From the NCBI GenBank assembly GCA_016180165.1, contig JACPBU010000110.1:1-15915 (forward strand): a stretch of DNA of 15,915 nt, read 5' to 3'. The position numbers and the translations under genes are program-made. Origin of the DNA: Candidatus Woesearchaeota archaeon. GTDB taxonomy: Archaea; Nanobdellota; Nanobdellia; Woesearchaeales; JACPBV01. The notes beneath the pieces were generated by a model. The model ran no database searches, was not told the DNA's origin, and worked only from the letters and a program-made list of their open reading frames with translations. Below, piece by piece: positions 1 to 7,013 of this stretch; the stretch's first letter is position 1; each line of letters begins with the position of its first letter.

Positions 1-128
1 TCCCTCCGTCCGCAGACCGGAACGCTGGATTCTCCCTCCGTCCGCAGACCGGAACGCTGGATTCTCCCTCCGTCCGCAGACCGGAACGCTGGATTCTCCA
101 TCCTTCCCGAAGGCACCGGAACACTACG
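1..128. repeat. 32-bp tandem repeat, three exact copies plus one degenerate copy
   Basis: Exact 32-bp units lie at 1-32, 33-64 and 65-96, with a diverged fourth at 97-128. Each unit starts TCCCTCCGTCCGCAGACCGG and ends AACGCTGGATTC. The middle can fold as a small bulged hairpin (TCCG..TC, loop CGCA, GA..CCGGA); the degenerate unit instead carries CCTT-CCCG-AAGG at 102-113. Nearly the same unit recurs at 9624-9655 inside another element. There are no spacers, so this is not a CRISPR array. The array runs off the left edge, so its true copy number is unknown. Confidence 0.93.
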
Positions 129-195
129 CTTACCATTACGGGGACGCAGCGCCTGCGGTGTATCGTCTAGGATTTTGAAGGTGCTAAACAAATGC
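129..195 (+). mobile_element. Right end of a MITE-like element (family 1), partial
   Basis: From about 138 the sequence closely matches the right half of the complete element at 2770-2901: GGGGACGCAGCGCCTG, then ATCGTCTAGGATTT, then the terminal repeat GGTGCTAAACAAATGC at 180-195, one base different from the intact copy. The tandem array at 1-128 occupies the place of the internal hairpin in the complete copy, so it probably is the expanded interior of this element. The left end lies outside the window. No protein is encoded. Confidence 0.75.
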
Positions 196-597
196 ATTTC
201 TTTTATTGCAGCAAACCTAGAAGCAGCGTATTGATTAAGCTCAGTCGAAGAAAAAATTAGGCTAAAATCTCATTTTCCACCCATGTATTTCATGGGTGGT
301 TGACAGCGAGATAATCAATCTCGTGGAGAATGAGAACAAAAAATCCGGCCCGAGCGACCGGAGGGAGCGAGCATACCGCCGGTCTATTGACAAGCGGTGG
401 TCGGATTTTTTTGATTCGGAAAATCCCAGCAACATCGGCGAGGCGAGGGCAGGGGACTTGCCCCCTGCGGGGTGCCCGAGCAGGGCAAAATTCCTCAGGG
501 GAATTTTGACCGTCGAGCCCTTTGTTGCTGGGATTTTCAAATGGTGCATAAACCATGAAATAATTTGCTGCACTAGAAAAAATGTATTTGTTTAGCA
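182..597. repeat. Nested palindromic non-coding block (about 400 bp)
   Basis: The block is bounded by a 35-bp imperfect inverted repeat (182-216 against 563-597, 30 of 35 matching by hand) that includes the family-1 MITE termini. Inside lie a hairpin at 277-299 (CCACCCATG, loop TATTT, CATGGGTGG), a hairpin at 307-323 (CGAGAT/ATCTCG), a 10-bp inverted repeat at 338-347/402-411 followed by a T-run, a perfect 15-bp inverted repeat at 419-433/524-538 (GAAAATCCCAGCAAC) and, within it, a hairpin at 487-507 (AAAATTCC/GGAATTTT). Short open frames here are shadows of the palindromes on both strands and resemble no protein. It could be a nest of small insertions or a structured RNA. Confidence 0.75.
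338..412 (+). terminator. Long stem-loop ending in a T-run, possible terminator or end of a structured RNA
   Basis: AAAAAATCCG at 338-347 pairs with CGGATTTTTT at 402-411, enclosing a GC-rich loop of 54 bases; T7 covers 406-412. A stem closing directly onto a T-run would fit a terminator or a small RNA 3' end on the plus strand. The A-run on the other side allows the same reading on the minus strand. There is no upstream gene in the window, so a function is not established. Confidence 0.3.
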
Positions 598-669
598 TCC
601 AAAGGTCGAAACGCTTCTGAGTCTACGTTGAGTCCGTCGCGGGGGGACGACCCCTTCGGGGACGCAGGA
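584..669 (+). mobile_element. Left part of a family-1 MITE, right end missing
   Basis: GTATTTGTTTAGCATCC at 584-600 matches the left terminus at 2770 apart from one base, followed by AAAGGTCGAAA, which corresponds to the TCGAAATCC arm of the complete copy. The internal hairpin CCCC-TTC-GGGG with following ACGCAGGA lies at 651-669. No right terminus GGTGCTAAACAAATAC is found before the gene at 692, so the copy is truncated or replaced there. It leaves only 22 bp before that gene's start codon. Confidence 0.7.
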
Positions 670-691
670 CCATTATGCCCATCTGGAAGTC

Positions 692-2407
692 ATGGAGGAA
701 AACCGCCCTCAGCCCGGGAATAAGCTGCCATTTAACTTTGAGTCTGCACTCATAATTATTTTTTCCACAGTCTTTCTTTTCATTGCATTAGGGCAGCCAT
801 GGGGAAATAAGATTGCCCATCCCTTCCCAACATCGTATCTCGCTTCTGATGCCTATTTCCATCAGGCGATGGCTGAATATGCGAAAGAGCAGGGGGGAGT
901 GAAATGGGCTGCCCCTTGGTCGATAGGGGGGTATGAAGGTGTTTTAGACAGCCATCCTCCGATCGTATATCATCTTGCTGCTGCGCTCTCGACGGCAACA
1001 GGGATAGAGGTATATGACTCCCTCATGTTTCTCGCCGTCATAAGCTATCTGTTGGCCATCCTTGTTGCCTCCATGATTTGGAGAAAAGCAAATAAAAAGA
1101 TAGCTATGCTTGCTTTGCCTGCCGGCCTTCTGGTCCTAACAGCAAAACTCACCCCTCTTATCTTTTGGGGATACTGGCTTTTGCTTGCAGGGATCATGTT
1201 CATGCTGGCAGCATTCTGGGGGATTCTTCATTTCGAAAGCGAGAGAAGCATAATCCCTTTGGCATTCTTCTTTTCTGCCCTTGCCTTATCCCACCAGCCG
1301 GAATTCACCTTTGCTGGCTTGTTTTTTGCAGCCCTCCTTGCCATCAAGGTGTGGAAAGAAAGGTCGATAAGCAAAGACCTCATCCTAAAAACAGGTAAAT
1401 TTGCTATCCTCACAGGGGTGCTCGTTTTCTATTCACTTTTGGTTTTTTCCAACACTTTTCTTCTTGCAGAAGGTTTCAGGAAGACCTGGGATATGCAAAA
1501 AGCAGTTGGCGGTTACCCTCCGTTTGATCTTGTTGACCTTGGCATTTTCGGGCTTGTCGCCCTCGGAGGTATTGTCCTTTTTTTCATTTCGAGGAAAGAT
1601 AGCATGAAAGTCCCTGCTGTCTCGCTGTATTGTTTTATCCTCGGTTATTTTATCTGGCTGGGGATGGGAAAGCGCGCATATGCCCACAGGTTATTTTGGA
1701 TTATATATCTCTCCTTTTTTTTCGGCCTTGCGCTTTACACCCTTCTAAAGCTGATAGTAAAGAGTGCATCCACCCCGGTTTACTTCGGGGTTTCTTTTCT
1801 GTTGATAGGAATTTTTGCCCAGAGCGTCTTCAGCAATACCAACGTTGGCCAGGGCTCGATGAACCAGTATGATTGGGATGCGCTAAAATGGATATCTGAA
1901 AGCCTCCCAAAGGATGCCTGGGTCTATTATTTCTATTCCGATGCATTGGCATCAAATGCCCCTTTATACAATGCTCAGAGGGTATCATTCAACATCCGGC
2001 TCAAGCCTTTTATCGAGGCTATCCAGCAGGGAAAGATCAGGCGCTCTTATTCGTTCCACCTTGCTGACGGTTACCCGGTCTACATCCACCCCAATGGATT
2101 ATTCTCTTTTTGTTTTTACAATGCTGAGCTGAAGCCCAGGAACGATTCATTCGAGTGCCTTCCGGAATATCAAAAATATCTGCCGGTGCCGGGAGAGGAT
2201 GAGGAAAAAGATGTCTGCGGCATCGAATATGCTTATTTTGCCAGGGCTGCTTCGACACCGGCATTGGCCCAATACGGCATGGCAATCAGTGAGCTTCTGC
2301 TTAAAAATGATTGGATAAAAGAGATCTACTCAAATCCTTTAGTGTCTATCGTGCATAATGAAAAGCCGGGGGTTGATTGCTTTGGAAACTTCACAGCAGA
2401 GGATTAA
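692..2407 (+). CDS. GT-C-like polytopic membrane protein (putative lipid-linked-sugar glycosyltransferase)
   Basis: This 571-residue protein has about nine to eleven hydrophobic segments between residues 18 and 380, then a roughly 190-residue hydrophilic C-terminal domain. The first extracytoplasmic loop (about 39-108) carries D53-x3-H57 and HPP at 88-90. An acidic residue in the first loop is typical of GT-C glycosyltransferases such as PMT, ArnT and STT3, which use polyprenyl-phosphate sugars at the outer membrane face. The protein at 4467-6023 has the same plan (D38-x3-H42, PPP 81-83, C-terminal soluble domain), so the two look paralogous. A small membrane gene overlaps its 3' end. No TATA box is visible at the usual distance; a MITE remnant lies directly upstream. 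The GT-C assignment rests on topology and motif only, and the donor and acceptor are unknown. Confidence 0.8.
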   Translation: MEENRPQPGNKLPFNFESALIIIFSTVFLFIALGQPWGNKIAHPFPTSYLASDAYFHQAMAEYAKEQGGVKWAAPWSIGGYEGVLDSHPPIVYHLAAALSTATGIEVYDSLMFLAVISYLLAILVASMIWRKANKKIAMLALPAGLLVLTAKLTPLIFWGYWLLLAGIMFMLAAFWGILHFESERSIIPLAFFFSALALSHQPEFTFAGLFFAALLAIKVWKERSISKDLILKTGKFAILTGVLVFYSLLVFSNTFLLAEGFRKTWDMQKAVGGYPPFDLVDLGIFGLVALGGIVLFFISRKDSMKVPAVSLYCFILGYFIWLGMGKRAYAHRLFWIIYLSFFFGLALYTLLKLIVKSASTPVYFGVSFLLIGIFAQSVFSNTNVGQGSMNQYDWDALKWISESLPKDAWVYYFYSDALASNAPLYNAQRVSFNIRLKPFIEAIQQGKIRRSYSFHLADGYPVYIHPNGLFSFCFYNAELKPRNDSFECLPEYQKYLPVPGEDEEKDVCGIEYAYFARAASTPALAQYGMAISELLLKNDWIKEIYSNPLVSIVHNEKPGVDCFGNFTAED

Positions 2408-2762
2408 GGAAGATGGAATCAAGATTGGGGCTGCTTTTGCAGTAGTCCTTGCAGTGCTGAAAATAGCCTTCTACCAGGAATCCTTTTTTTCCATCGTTAA
2501 ATTAGCCCTCGCCATGTTCTGGCTTTTCATCATCCCGGGGTTTATGCTCCTCTATCTGTTCTCCCAAAAACTGGATTTTATCGAGCAGTTCATCATAGGG
2601 GCTGTCTTAGGGTTGGCATTTTTTGGCTCTTTGGGATACAACCTGAGGTTGATTGGCCTAAAGATTCCGGTGCAGAACTGGGCATTGCCGATTCTGGGCA
2701 TAGCCCTTGGCCTTGCCGCATTATTGAAGAGGAAAAAAGGCGCTCCGGAAGCAAAGGATTAG
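2358..2762 (+). CDS. Small membrane protein, partner of the upstream GT-C-like gene
   Basis: The ORF encodes 134 residues with about four hydrophobic segments (near 23-42, 46-67, 73-95 and 107-122) and a basic C-terminal tail. A signature IPGFMLLYLF followed by an acidic LDFIEQ stretch recalls the amino-terminal membrane part of DUF1616-like archaeal proteins, a weak resemblance. The ATG at 2358 overlaps the preceding gene by 50 bp. In-frame TTG codons at 2373 and 2382 would give a shorter overlap and may be the true start, because the first 20 residues are not membrane-like. The 4115-4483 gene is equivalent in position, size and topology. A subunit or accessory role for the GT-C-like protein is inferred from this repeated arrangement. 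Confidence 0.75.
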   Translation: MKSRGLIALETSQQRIKEDGIKIGAAFAVVLAVLKIAFYQESFFSIVKLALAMFWLFIIPGFMLLYLFSQKLDFIEQFIIGAVLGLAFFGSLGYNLRLIGLKIPVQNWALPILGIALGLAALLKRKKGAPEAKD

Positions 2763-2769
2763 GGAATTT

Positions 2770-2901
2770 GTATTTGTTTAGCACCCTAAAGTCGAAATCC
2801 CTTAACCTATCGACAGCGAGCGCGTTGCGGGGGGACGACCCCTACGGGGACGCAGCGCCTGCTGTGCATCGTCTAGGATTTCGAAGGTGCTAAACAAATA
2901 C
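2770..2901. mobile_element. Complete 132-bp MITE (family 1) with 8-bp target-site duplication
   Basis: Perfect 16-bp terminal inverted repeats GTATTTGTTTAGCACC lie at 2770-2785 and, as reverse complement, at 2886-2901. The arms continue with TCGAAATCC at 2792-2800 matching 2876-2884 after a short offset. The element is flanked on both sides by the same 8 bp, GGGAATTT (2762-2769 and 2902-2909), a target-site duplication whose first base is the last base of the previous gene's stop codon. The interior holds a CCCC-TAC-GGGG hairpin at 2839-2849. No coding sequence is present, so it would need a transposase supplied elsewhere. Confidence 0.9.
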
Positions 2902-3007
2902 GGGAATTTTATTGTCAAAGACAACCCATTCTCAGATGGATTTCTCTTTCAGATTATTTTTCTTAAGGTCGCTAACCTCATATTGAACGAAGCCTTTACA
3001 TTCTCGC

Positions 3008-3041
3008 AAACTATTTAAACTGCATAAAAGCTCTTTGCCCT
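3008..3041 (+). promoter_or_regulatory. TATA-box promoter of the UXS gene, leaderless
   Basis: ACTATTTAAAC contains TTTAAA at 3013-3018, centred 26-27 bp before the ATG at 3042. This distance places the transcription start at or next to the start codon, as expected for archaeal leaderless mRNAs. No Shine-Dalgarno sequence is visible. The preceding 100 bp contain a minor hairpin TTGTC-AAA-GACAA at 2912-2924. Confidence 0.65.
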
Positions 3042-3974
3042 ATGAAAACAGTCCTGGTAACGGGCGGCGCTGGCTTTATCGGCAGCCATCTTTGTGCCGA
3101 GCTCCTGAAGAGAGGAAAGTATGTTATTTGCCTCGATAATTTCTTCACTGGCAGCAACCGCAATATCCAGGGCCTGATTGGCAATAAGAACTTCGAGGTG
3201 ATGAGGCACGACATAATCCAGCCTATCTTCCTTGAGGTTGATGAGATATATAACCTTGCCTGCCCTGCATCCCCTGTCCACTACCAGTTTGACCCTATCA
3301 AGACTCTCCTGACATCGACAGTTGGTATGTTCAACATGCTTGGCATTGCAAAGCGTTGCAGGGCAAAGATCCTTCAGGCATCTACCTCTGAGGTTTATGG
3401 CAATGCCATGGTTCACCCCCAGCCTGAAACATACTGGGGGAATGTCAATTGTCTGGGGCCGAGGGCATGCTACGACGAAGGCAAACGGGTCGCAGAGACG
3501 TTTATGGTGGATTATTTCAAGGAAAACAAGGTTAACATCAGGCTTGTGAGGATTTTCAATACGTATGGCCCGCACATGGCCAAAGATGATGGAAGAGTTA
3601 TCTCAAATTTTATCGTCCAGGCATTGCTGAACAAGCCGTTGACGGTATATGGTGACGGGAGCCACACAAGAAGCTTCTGCTATGTCGCTGACATGGTTGA
3701 TGGCTTTATCAGGATGATGGAAAACAGGGAAGATTTTATCGGTCCGGTAAACCTCGGCAATCCCGAAGAGATAAGCATCGCAGCTCTTGCAAAAAAAATC
3801 ATCGCTTTGGCAGGCAGCTCTTCCACCATCGAATTCAGGGAGTTGCCTGAAGATGACCCCGAAAGAAGGAACCCGGATATTTCCCTGGCAAAGAAAAAGC
3901 TAACTTGGCAGCCAACAACACCTTTGGAGTCAGGCCTGAAAAAGACAATTGCTTATTTTAAGGAAACATTGTAG
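3042..3974 (+). CDS. UDP-glucuronate decarboxylase family (UXS) NAD-dependent SDR enzyme
   Basis: This 310-residue extended short-chain dehydrogenase has the usual length of prokaryotic UXS. It has the NAD-binding motif TGGAGFIG (7-14), the hallmark NLACPASPVHYQFDPIKT (71-88), catalytic TSE (115-117) and Y144-x3-K148 in CYDEGK, and the later DGRVISNFI block. UXS oxidises UDP-glucuronate at C4, decarboxylates it and reduces it again, giving UDP-xylose in the cytoplasm. Some relatives make other sugars, so the exact product is not certain. The gene has its own TATA box and is flanked by a MITE upstream and a convergent membrane gene downstream, so it is probably transcribed alone. It would supply a pentose donor to the glycosyltransferases nearby. 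Confidence 0.92.
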   Translation: MKTVLVTGGAGFIGSHLCAELLKRGKYVICLDNFFTGSNRNIQGLIGNKNFEVMRHDIIQPIFLEVDEIYNLACPASPVHYQFDPIKTLLTSTVGMFNMLGIAKRCRAKILQASTSEVYGNAMVHPQPETYWGNVNCLGPRACYDEGKRVAETFMVDYFKENKVNIRLVRIFNTYGPHMAKDDGRVISNFIVQALLNKPLTVYGDGSHTRSFCYVADMVDGFIRMMENREDFIGPVNLGNPEEISIAALAKKIIALAGSSSTIEFRELPEDDPERRNPDISLAKKKLTWQPTTPLESGLKKTIAYFKETL

Positions 3975-4007
3975 GGCTTCTCGATATAATGCATAGAGAG
4001 TTTTGAA

Positions 4008-4020
4008 TAGCTATTTTTTG
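4008..4020 (+). terminator. T-rich tract after the UXS gene, possible terminator
   Basis: A run of six T (4014-4019) lies 40 bp after the UXS stop in a 140-bp AT-rich convergent intergenic region. Archaeal termination often needs only a T-rich stretch. A second T-rich stretch is at 4058-4061. No strong stem precedes either. Confidence 0.3.
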
Positions 4021-4114
4021 TGCATATGCAAAGCGGCTCTATTTGGGGCTCTGGCTATTTTCTATAGTCCTTCAAGGTCTTTTATAGAGAATCCTGTTTA
4101 ATCCTTTTCCCCGC

Positions 4115-4483
4115 CTAATCAGCTATCTTCCCCATATCTGCCTTGCCAGCTTTCTTTTTCTGTAAAGCCCTTACGAAGAGGGTGATTGCCGATATTACAA
4201 AAAATGCACTGGCAATTGCTGCTTTAAAGGGCAGCACAACTCCTATCCAATAGGCTACAGCAGGAAAAATCCCAAGGCCAAGGAACAGGGGGAATACAGC
4301 CTTCTCCTCCTCTTCCAGCTCCGTTTTTTCGAGCAGAAAATAAAAGGGAAGATAGCTTAAGATAATAAACCCAAAAAATACCTTAAATCCGGTAAAGCCA
4401 AAAAAGGCAGATGAAAACAGCGCTATCGCTGCACCGGTCAGCAGCCCGTTCTTTTTTTCCGATAGGTTAAGGTTCAAGCGCAT
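4115..4483 (-). CDS. Small membrane protein, partner of the GT-C-like gene at 4467-6023
   Basis: The chosen ATG at 4483 gives 122 residues and overlaps the upstream gene by 17 bp. The frame stays open to an ATG at 4543, but those 20 extra residues are read over the other gene's C-terminus and look non-native. The protein has about four hydrophobic segments, a central acidic patch ELEEEE and a basic tail. The order of a YLPFYFLL segment, a charged hinge, a GLGIFPAV segment and a last helix matches the small protein at 2358-2762, suggesting distant homology. Translational coupling to the larger gene is likely. The function is unknown; an accessory subunit is the simplest inference. Confidence 0.8.
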   Translation of the reverse strand: MRLNLNLSEKKNGLLTGAAIALFSSAFFGFTGFKVFFGFIILSYLPFYFLLEKTELEEEEKAVFPLFLGLGIFPAVAYWIGVVLPFKAAIASAFFVISAITLFVRALQKKKAGKADMGKIAD

Positions 4484-6023
4484 ACATCCCGATATTGTTC
4501 TGTTTATAGATTGAAGTCTTGTTGGCAAAGAGCTGCGCTTCAACAGCCCCCAATTGTTCGATGGCCCTGTTATTGTTCATGAGCGCAAAATCTGATGCAT
4601 CGATCACCATAAAGGTTGCATTTTTGCCCTGAAAATTATTCTGCGCATCATACATCAGGTAGCGGTGCCCGGTCATGGAAAGCCAGCGTGTCTTTGCAAG
4701 GGATATCGAGCCAAGGTGGAATATCTTTGCATCTTCGGGAACATCCGACGATTTCAGCCATTGTGCAAAGGCATATTGCTCATTGTTGATCCTTGTGATG
4801 CCCTGGTAGGAATTTGTTAAGGTGCTCACCGCTGGGGGGATAAGGCTTGAGCCAAGAAAAATGATAAACAGCAGTGAGGCGCCATATTTGAGGTAAGCCC
4901 TATAGGATTTATGCAGGGGGATATAAGAGACAATAAACAACAATCCAATGGCCATTAGTGGGTAAAAGATATGTGCCGTCCCTGACAGCGACCTGTGGAC
5001 TCTGCCTCTGCCGATGACATCGAGATGAAGCATGATATATAATGAGATGAGCCATGCTAACATAACCAGGTCCCGTGGTTTTCTTCTGGCGATGAGGGCA
5101 ATCGCTCCGGCAATGATAAAAGGGATAGTCCACGCCGGGCCGATCATATCTTTGTAGGAAAAATATATTGGTGGCACCCCCGGATTATCTTCTGGCTTGA
5201 ACCATTGGAGCAGTCTGGAATAATCTCCTTTGGAGCCTGCCTCTGCATCGGTTTCTGCGCGGAGGAGCACGTTTGCAGTTTGGAAGGGGAATATGCTTAT
5301 CATGAGGATAAAAACCAGGACAGAAAAGGAAAAGTGTTTTCCAACGAAAAAAAACCTTTTCTCCCTGAAGGAGAAGAAAGCAGCCAGCAAAACCAACGCC
5401 CCGGTAGAATGGAAAAAAGTCATCGGATGGATATAGAGGTTGATGGCAAGCATCCCGGCAAGAAGATAAAGGTAAATAAATTTTTCCTTGCCTCCCTTAT
5501 AGCTTTGGTAATATTGGTAGAAGCAGTAAAGCACCAAAGGGACAAATGCAAAGCCCATGCGCTCAGGCCATTGCCCCCAGAGGTAGACCATGATGTCCCG
5601 TAATGAAAATGAGAGGAGCAATAATGAGATGAGCGCAGGCAGGAACCCATAAAGCTTCCTTAAGAGAAAATAGACAGTCAACACCGCTAGTGATGAGAAC
5701 ACCGCATTTGCCAGGTAGATTGGCTTGTCAGTCTCTCCCCCGAGAGCCGAAGCGATTGCAAGATTGGTATGGAACGGCGGCGGATACCAAAGCACGTGGT
5801 TCTTGAACTTGTTGTCATCCCCATACCTGACATCGATATAATAGGGCAGCAGGGTAATCGAGCGGCCCTGCCATATCGTGAACTCAGCAACCGCATAATG
5901 GGATGCAGCATCGACCTCGCCATAAGGCATCGGATTTTGCCGGAGTGGGATTGTCCAGAAATAGACAGTAGTCAGATAGAGGATAACCACCAGGATCGCT
6001 TCATACTTTGGGTTAATTCCCAT
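4467..6023 (-). CDS. GT-C-like polytopic membrane protein, paralogue-like to the gene at 692
   Basis: This protein has 518 residues: a first hydrophobic segment at about 8-25, a large first loop with D38-x3-H42 and WYPPPFHTN at 79-87, eight or more further hydrophobic segments up to about 405, and a soluble C-terminal domain of about 110 residues. The layout matches GT-C glycosyltransferases, which transfer sugars from polyprenyl-phosphate carriers outside the membrane. The first-loop acidic residue would be the catalytic candidate. A TATA-like CTTATTAA on the minus strand (6048-6055) lies about 28 bp before the ATG, consistent with a leaderless start and no Shine-Dalgarno. It overlaps the following small membrane gene. 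The specific activity is not assignable; a flippase or polymerase-like glycan enzyme is the alternative. Confidence 0.8.
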   Translation of the reverse strand: MGINPKYEAILVVILYLTTVYFWTIPLRQNPMPYGEVDAASHYAVAEFTIWQGRSITLLPYYIDVRYGDDNKFKNHVLWYPPPFHTNLAIASALGGETDKPIYLANAVFSSLAVLTVYFLLRKLYGFLPALISLLLLSFSLRDIMVYLWGQWPERMGFAFVPLVLYCFYQYYQSYKGGKEKFIYLYLLAGMLAINLYIHPMTFFHSTGALVLLAAFFSFREKRFFFVGKHFSFSVLVFILMISIFPFQTANVLLRAETDAEAGSKGDYSRLLQWFKPEDNPGVPPIYFSYKDMIGPAWTIPFIIAGAIALIARRKPRDLVMLAWLISLYIMLHLDVIGRGRVHRSLSGTAHIFYPLMAIGLLFIVSYIPLHKSYRAYLKYGASLLFIIFLGSSLIPPAVSTLTNSYQGITRINNEQYAFAQWLKSSDVPEDAKIFHLGSISLAKTRWLSMTGHRYLMYDAQNNFQGKNATFMVIDASDFALMNNNRAIEQLGAVEAQLFANKTSIYKQNNIGMYALEP

Positions 6024-6056
6024 TTTATTTCTCGAGTTTCTTTTTGGTTAATAAGC
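6024..6056 (-). promoter_or_regulatory. TATA-like promoter of the minus-strand GT-C-like gene
   Basis: On the minus strand CTTATTAACC (6047-6056) is centred about 28 bp upstream of the ATG at 6023. It fits the leaderless spacing of the other promoters here, but the box is weaker than the TTTAAA or TTTATAAA versions. Confidence 0.45.
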
Positions 6057-6071
6057 TTTGTTGTGGGTGGA

Positions 6072-6109
6072 GGCTCCGTTCAAAATATCGCTTTCGCTCG
6101 GGTCAGCAC
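6072..6109 (+). mobile_element. Single end of the family-2 MITE
   Basis: The sequence begins GGCTCCGTTCAAAAT and continues through CGCTTTCGCTCGGGTCAGCAC, closely matching the reverse complement of the right arm (9705-9742) of the complete element further on. No second terminus is present nearby. TTGTGGGTGGA immediately left (6061-6071) and TTGTGGATGGA at 6126-6136 match at 10 of 11 positions, the same length as the family-2 target duplication. That match may be chance, because the base pairs before 6126 are not an element end. Confidence 0.6.
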
Positions 6110-6143
6110 AATTAGGTATTGCATCTTGTGGATGGAAGCCTCC

Positions 6144-6995
6144 CTAATCAGGAATATAATTCAGCAGATAATAGGTCGAGTAGCTGAAATAACTGGCATT
6201 ATCAACAACATCTTTAAATCTGGCCTTGATGTCTTCGATAATCTCCAAGAGCTCGTTCAGGTCTTTGACAACAAGCTCTATCTCAAAGTCTGCACCACCG
6301 ACCGTCTTATTGATCTGGTAGATGTTTTTATGGTAACGGCAGTATTCAAAGATGGCTTTATTTTTTGACGTCGATATAAGCGTGAGGTCAATCCTGTAAG
6401 AGGTATACCCTAATGTATTGATATCCAGCCCAATCTTATAGCCGCAGATAATTTTTTTCTTTTCGAGCCTGGCAATGCGCTTTTTAATCGTCTCTGGGGA
6501 TAGTTTCAGCACCCTGCTCAATCCTAAGATTGGCTGCCTCACGTCAGGGGCGTATCTTCTGATAATTTTCCAATCGATTTCATCGGTTTCTTCGGCAACA
6601 CTCTCCCCATACACCCTGGTTATGCTTTCTTTTTTCTCATCAAGGAAAAATGCCCTGTTAAAGTTGAATATTGGGGAATAGAAGCAAAAATTGTAGGTTT
6701 CGATGTTTGTTTTATATTTCTTAAGAAGGCTGTCCCAGGCCTCATGCACGACATTAATCGTTTTTGTTCCGATGAAGAAAGCCAAATCCCATTTTCCATG
6801 GCAGATGGCAATAGTCCATACATTCTCCTGGTTCTTGAGCTCCCCCACCAGGTTATTAAGCTCTGCTCTTGTCATCTGGCGGAACCGGATATAAATCCGG
6901 AACGTAAAGAATCCCAGCTTTGCCATATCCACAATCGCAGTAAATTGGGTGATGATTCTCTCTTCTTCGAGGCGCTGGATGCAGCGAGGGTGCAT
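6144..6995 (-). CDS. Double Lrp/AsnC-like transcription regulator, N-terminal HTH incomplete
   Basis: This ORF of 283 residues starts at the only in-frame ATG. It contains the end of a first helix-turn-helix (residues 4-15, IQRLEEERII), a first ligand-sensing RAM-like domain (about 20-115), a full second HTH (139-185, with LSPETIKKRIARLEKKKII) and a second RAM-like domain (about 190-275). Such tandem HTH-RAM proteins occur in archaea and bind DNA as Lrp-family dimers. About 30 residues of the first HTH that the family normally has are missing. The upstream frame stays open to 7083 without a start codon and reads poorly as Lrp. A weak TATA-like TTTATCA (7021-7027, minus) lies about 29 bp before the ATG, so the short form may still be made. 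It is either a decayed gene or a rearranged one. Confidence 0.8.
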   Translation of the reverse strand: MHPRCIQRLEEERIITQFTAIVDMAKLGFFTFRIYIRFRQMTRAELNNLVGELKNQENVWTIAICHGKWDLAFFIGTKTINVVHEAWDSLLKKYKTNIETYNFCFYSPIFNFNRAFFLDEKKESITRVYGESVAEETDEIDWKIIRRYAPDVRQPILGLSRVLKLSPETIKKRIARLEKKKIICGYKIGLDINTLGYTSYRIDLTLISTSKNKAIFEYCRYHKNIYQINKTVGGADFEIELVVKDLNELLEIIEDIKARFKDVVDNASYFSYSTYYLLNYIPD

Positions 6996-7013
6996 GATAC
7001 TGCCGGCTTTGCG

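Noticed and set aside
1..128. Possible CRISPR array (three identical 32-bp repeats)
   Set aside because: The repeats are directly adjacent with no spacers, and similar units occur inside a MITE at 9588-9655. No cas gene is in view.
262..598. Three overlapping ~100-residue open frames on both strands
   Set aside because: They are read from palindromic GC-rich repeats, resemble no protein family and mirror each other through the inverted repeats.
3015..3575. 186-residue minus-strand open frame opposite the UXS gene
   Set aside because: It lies entirely antisense to a strongly conserved enzyme with all catalytic motifs. It has no TATA box and no recognisable domain.
5205..5603. 132-residue plus-strand open frame
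   Set aside because: It is antisense to the GT-C-like membrane gene; its low-complexity charged text is what antisense of hydrophobic codons gives.
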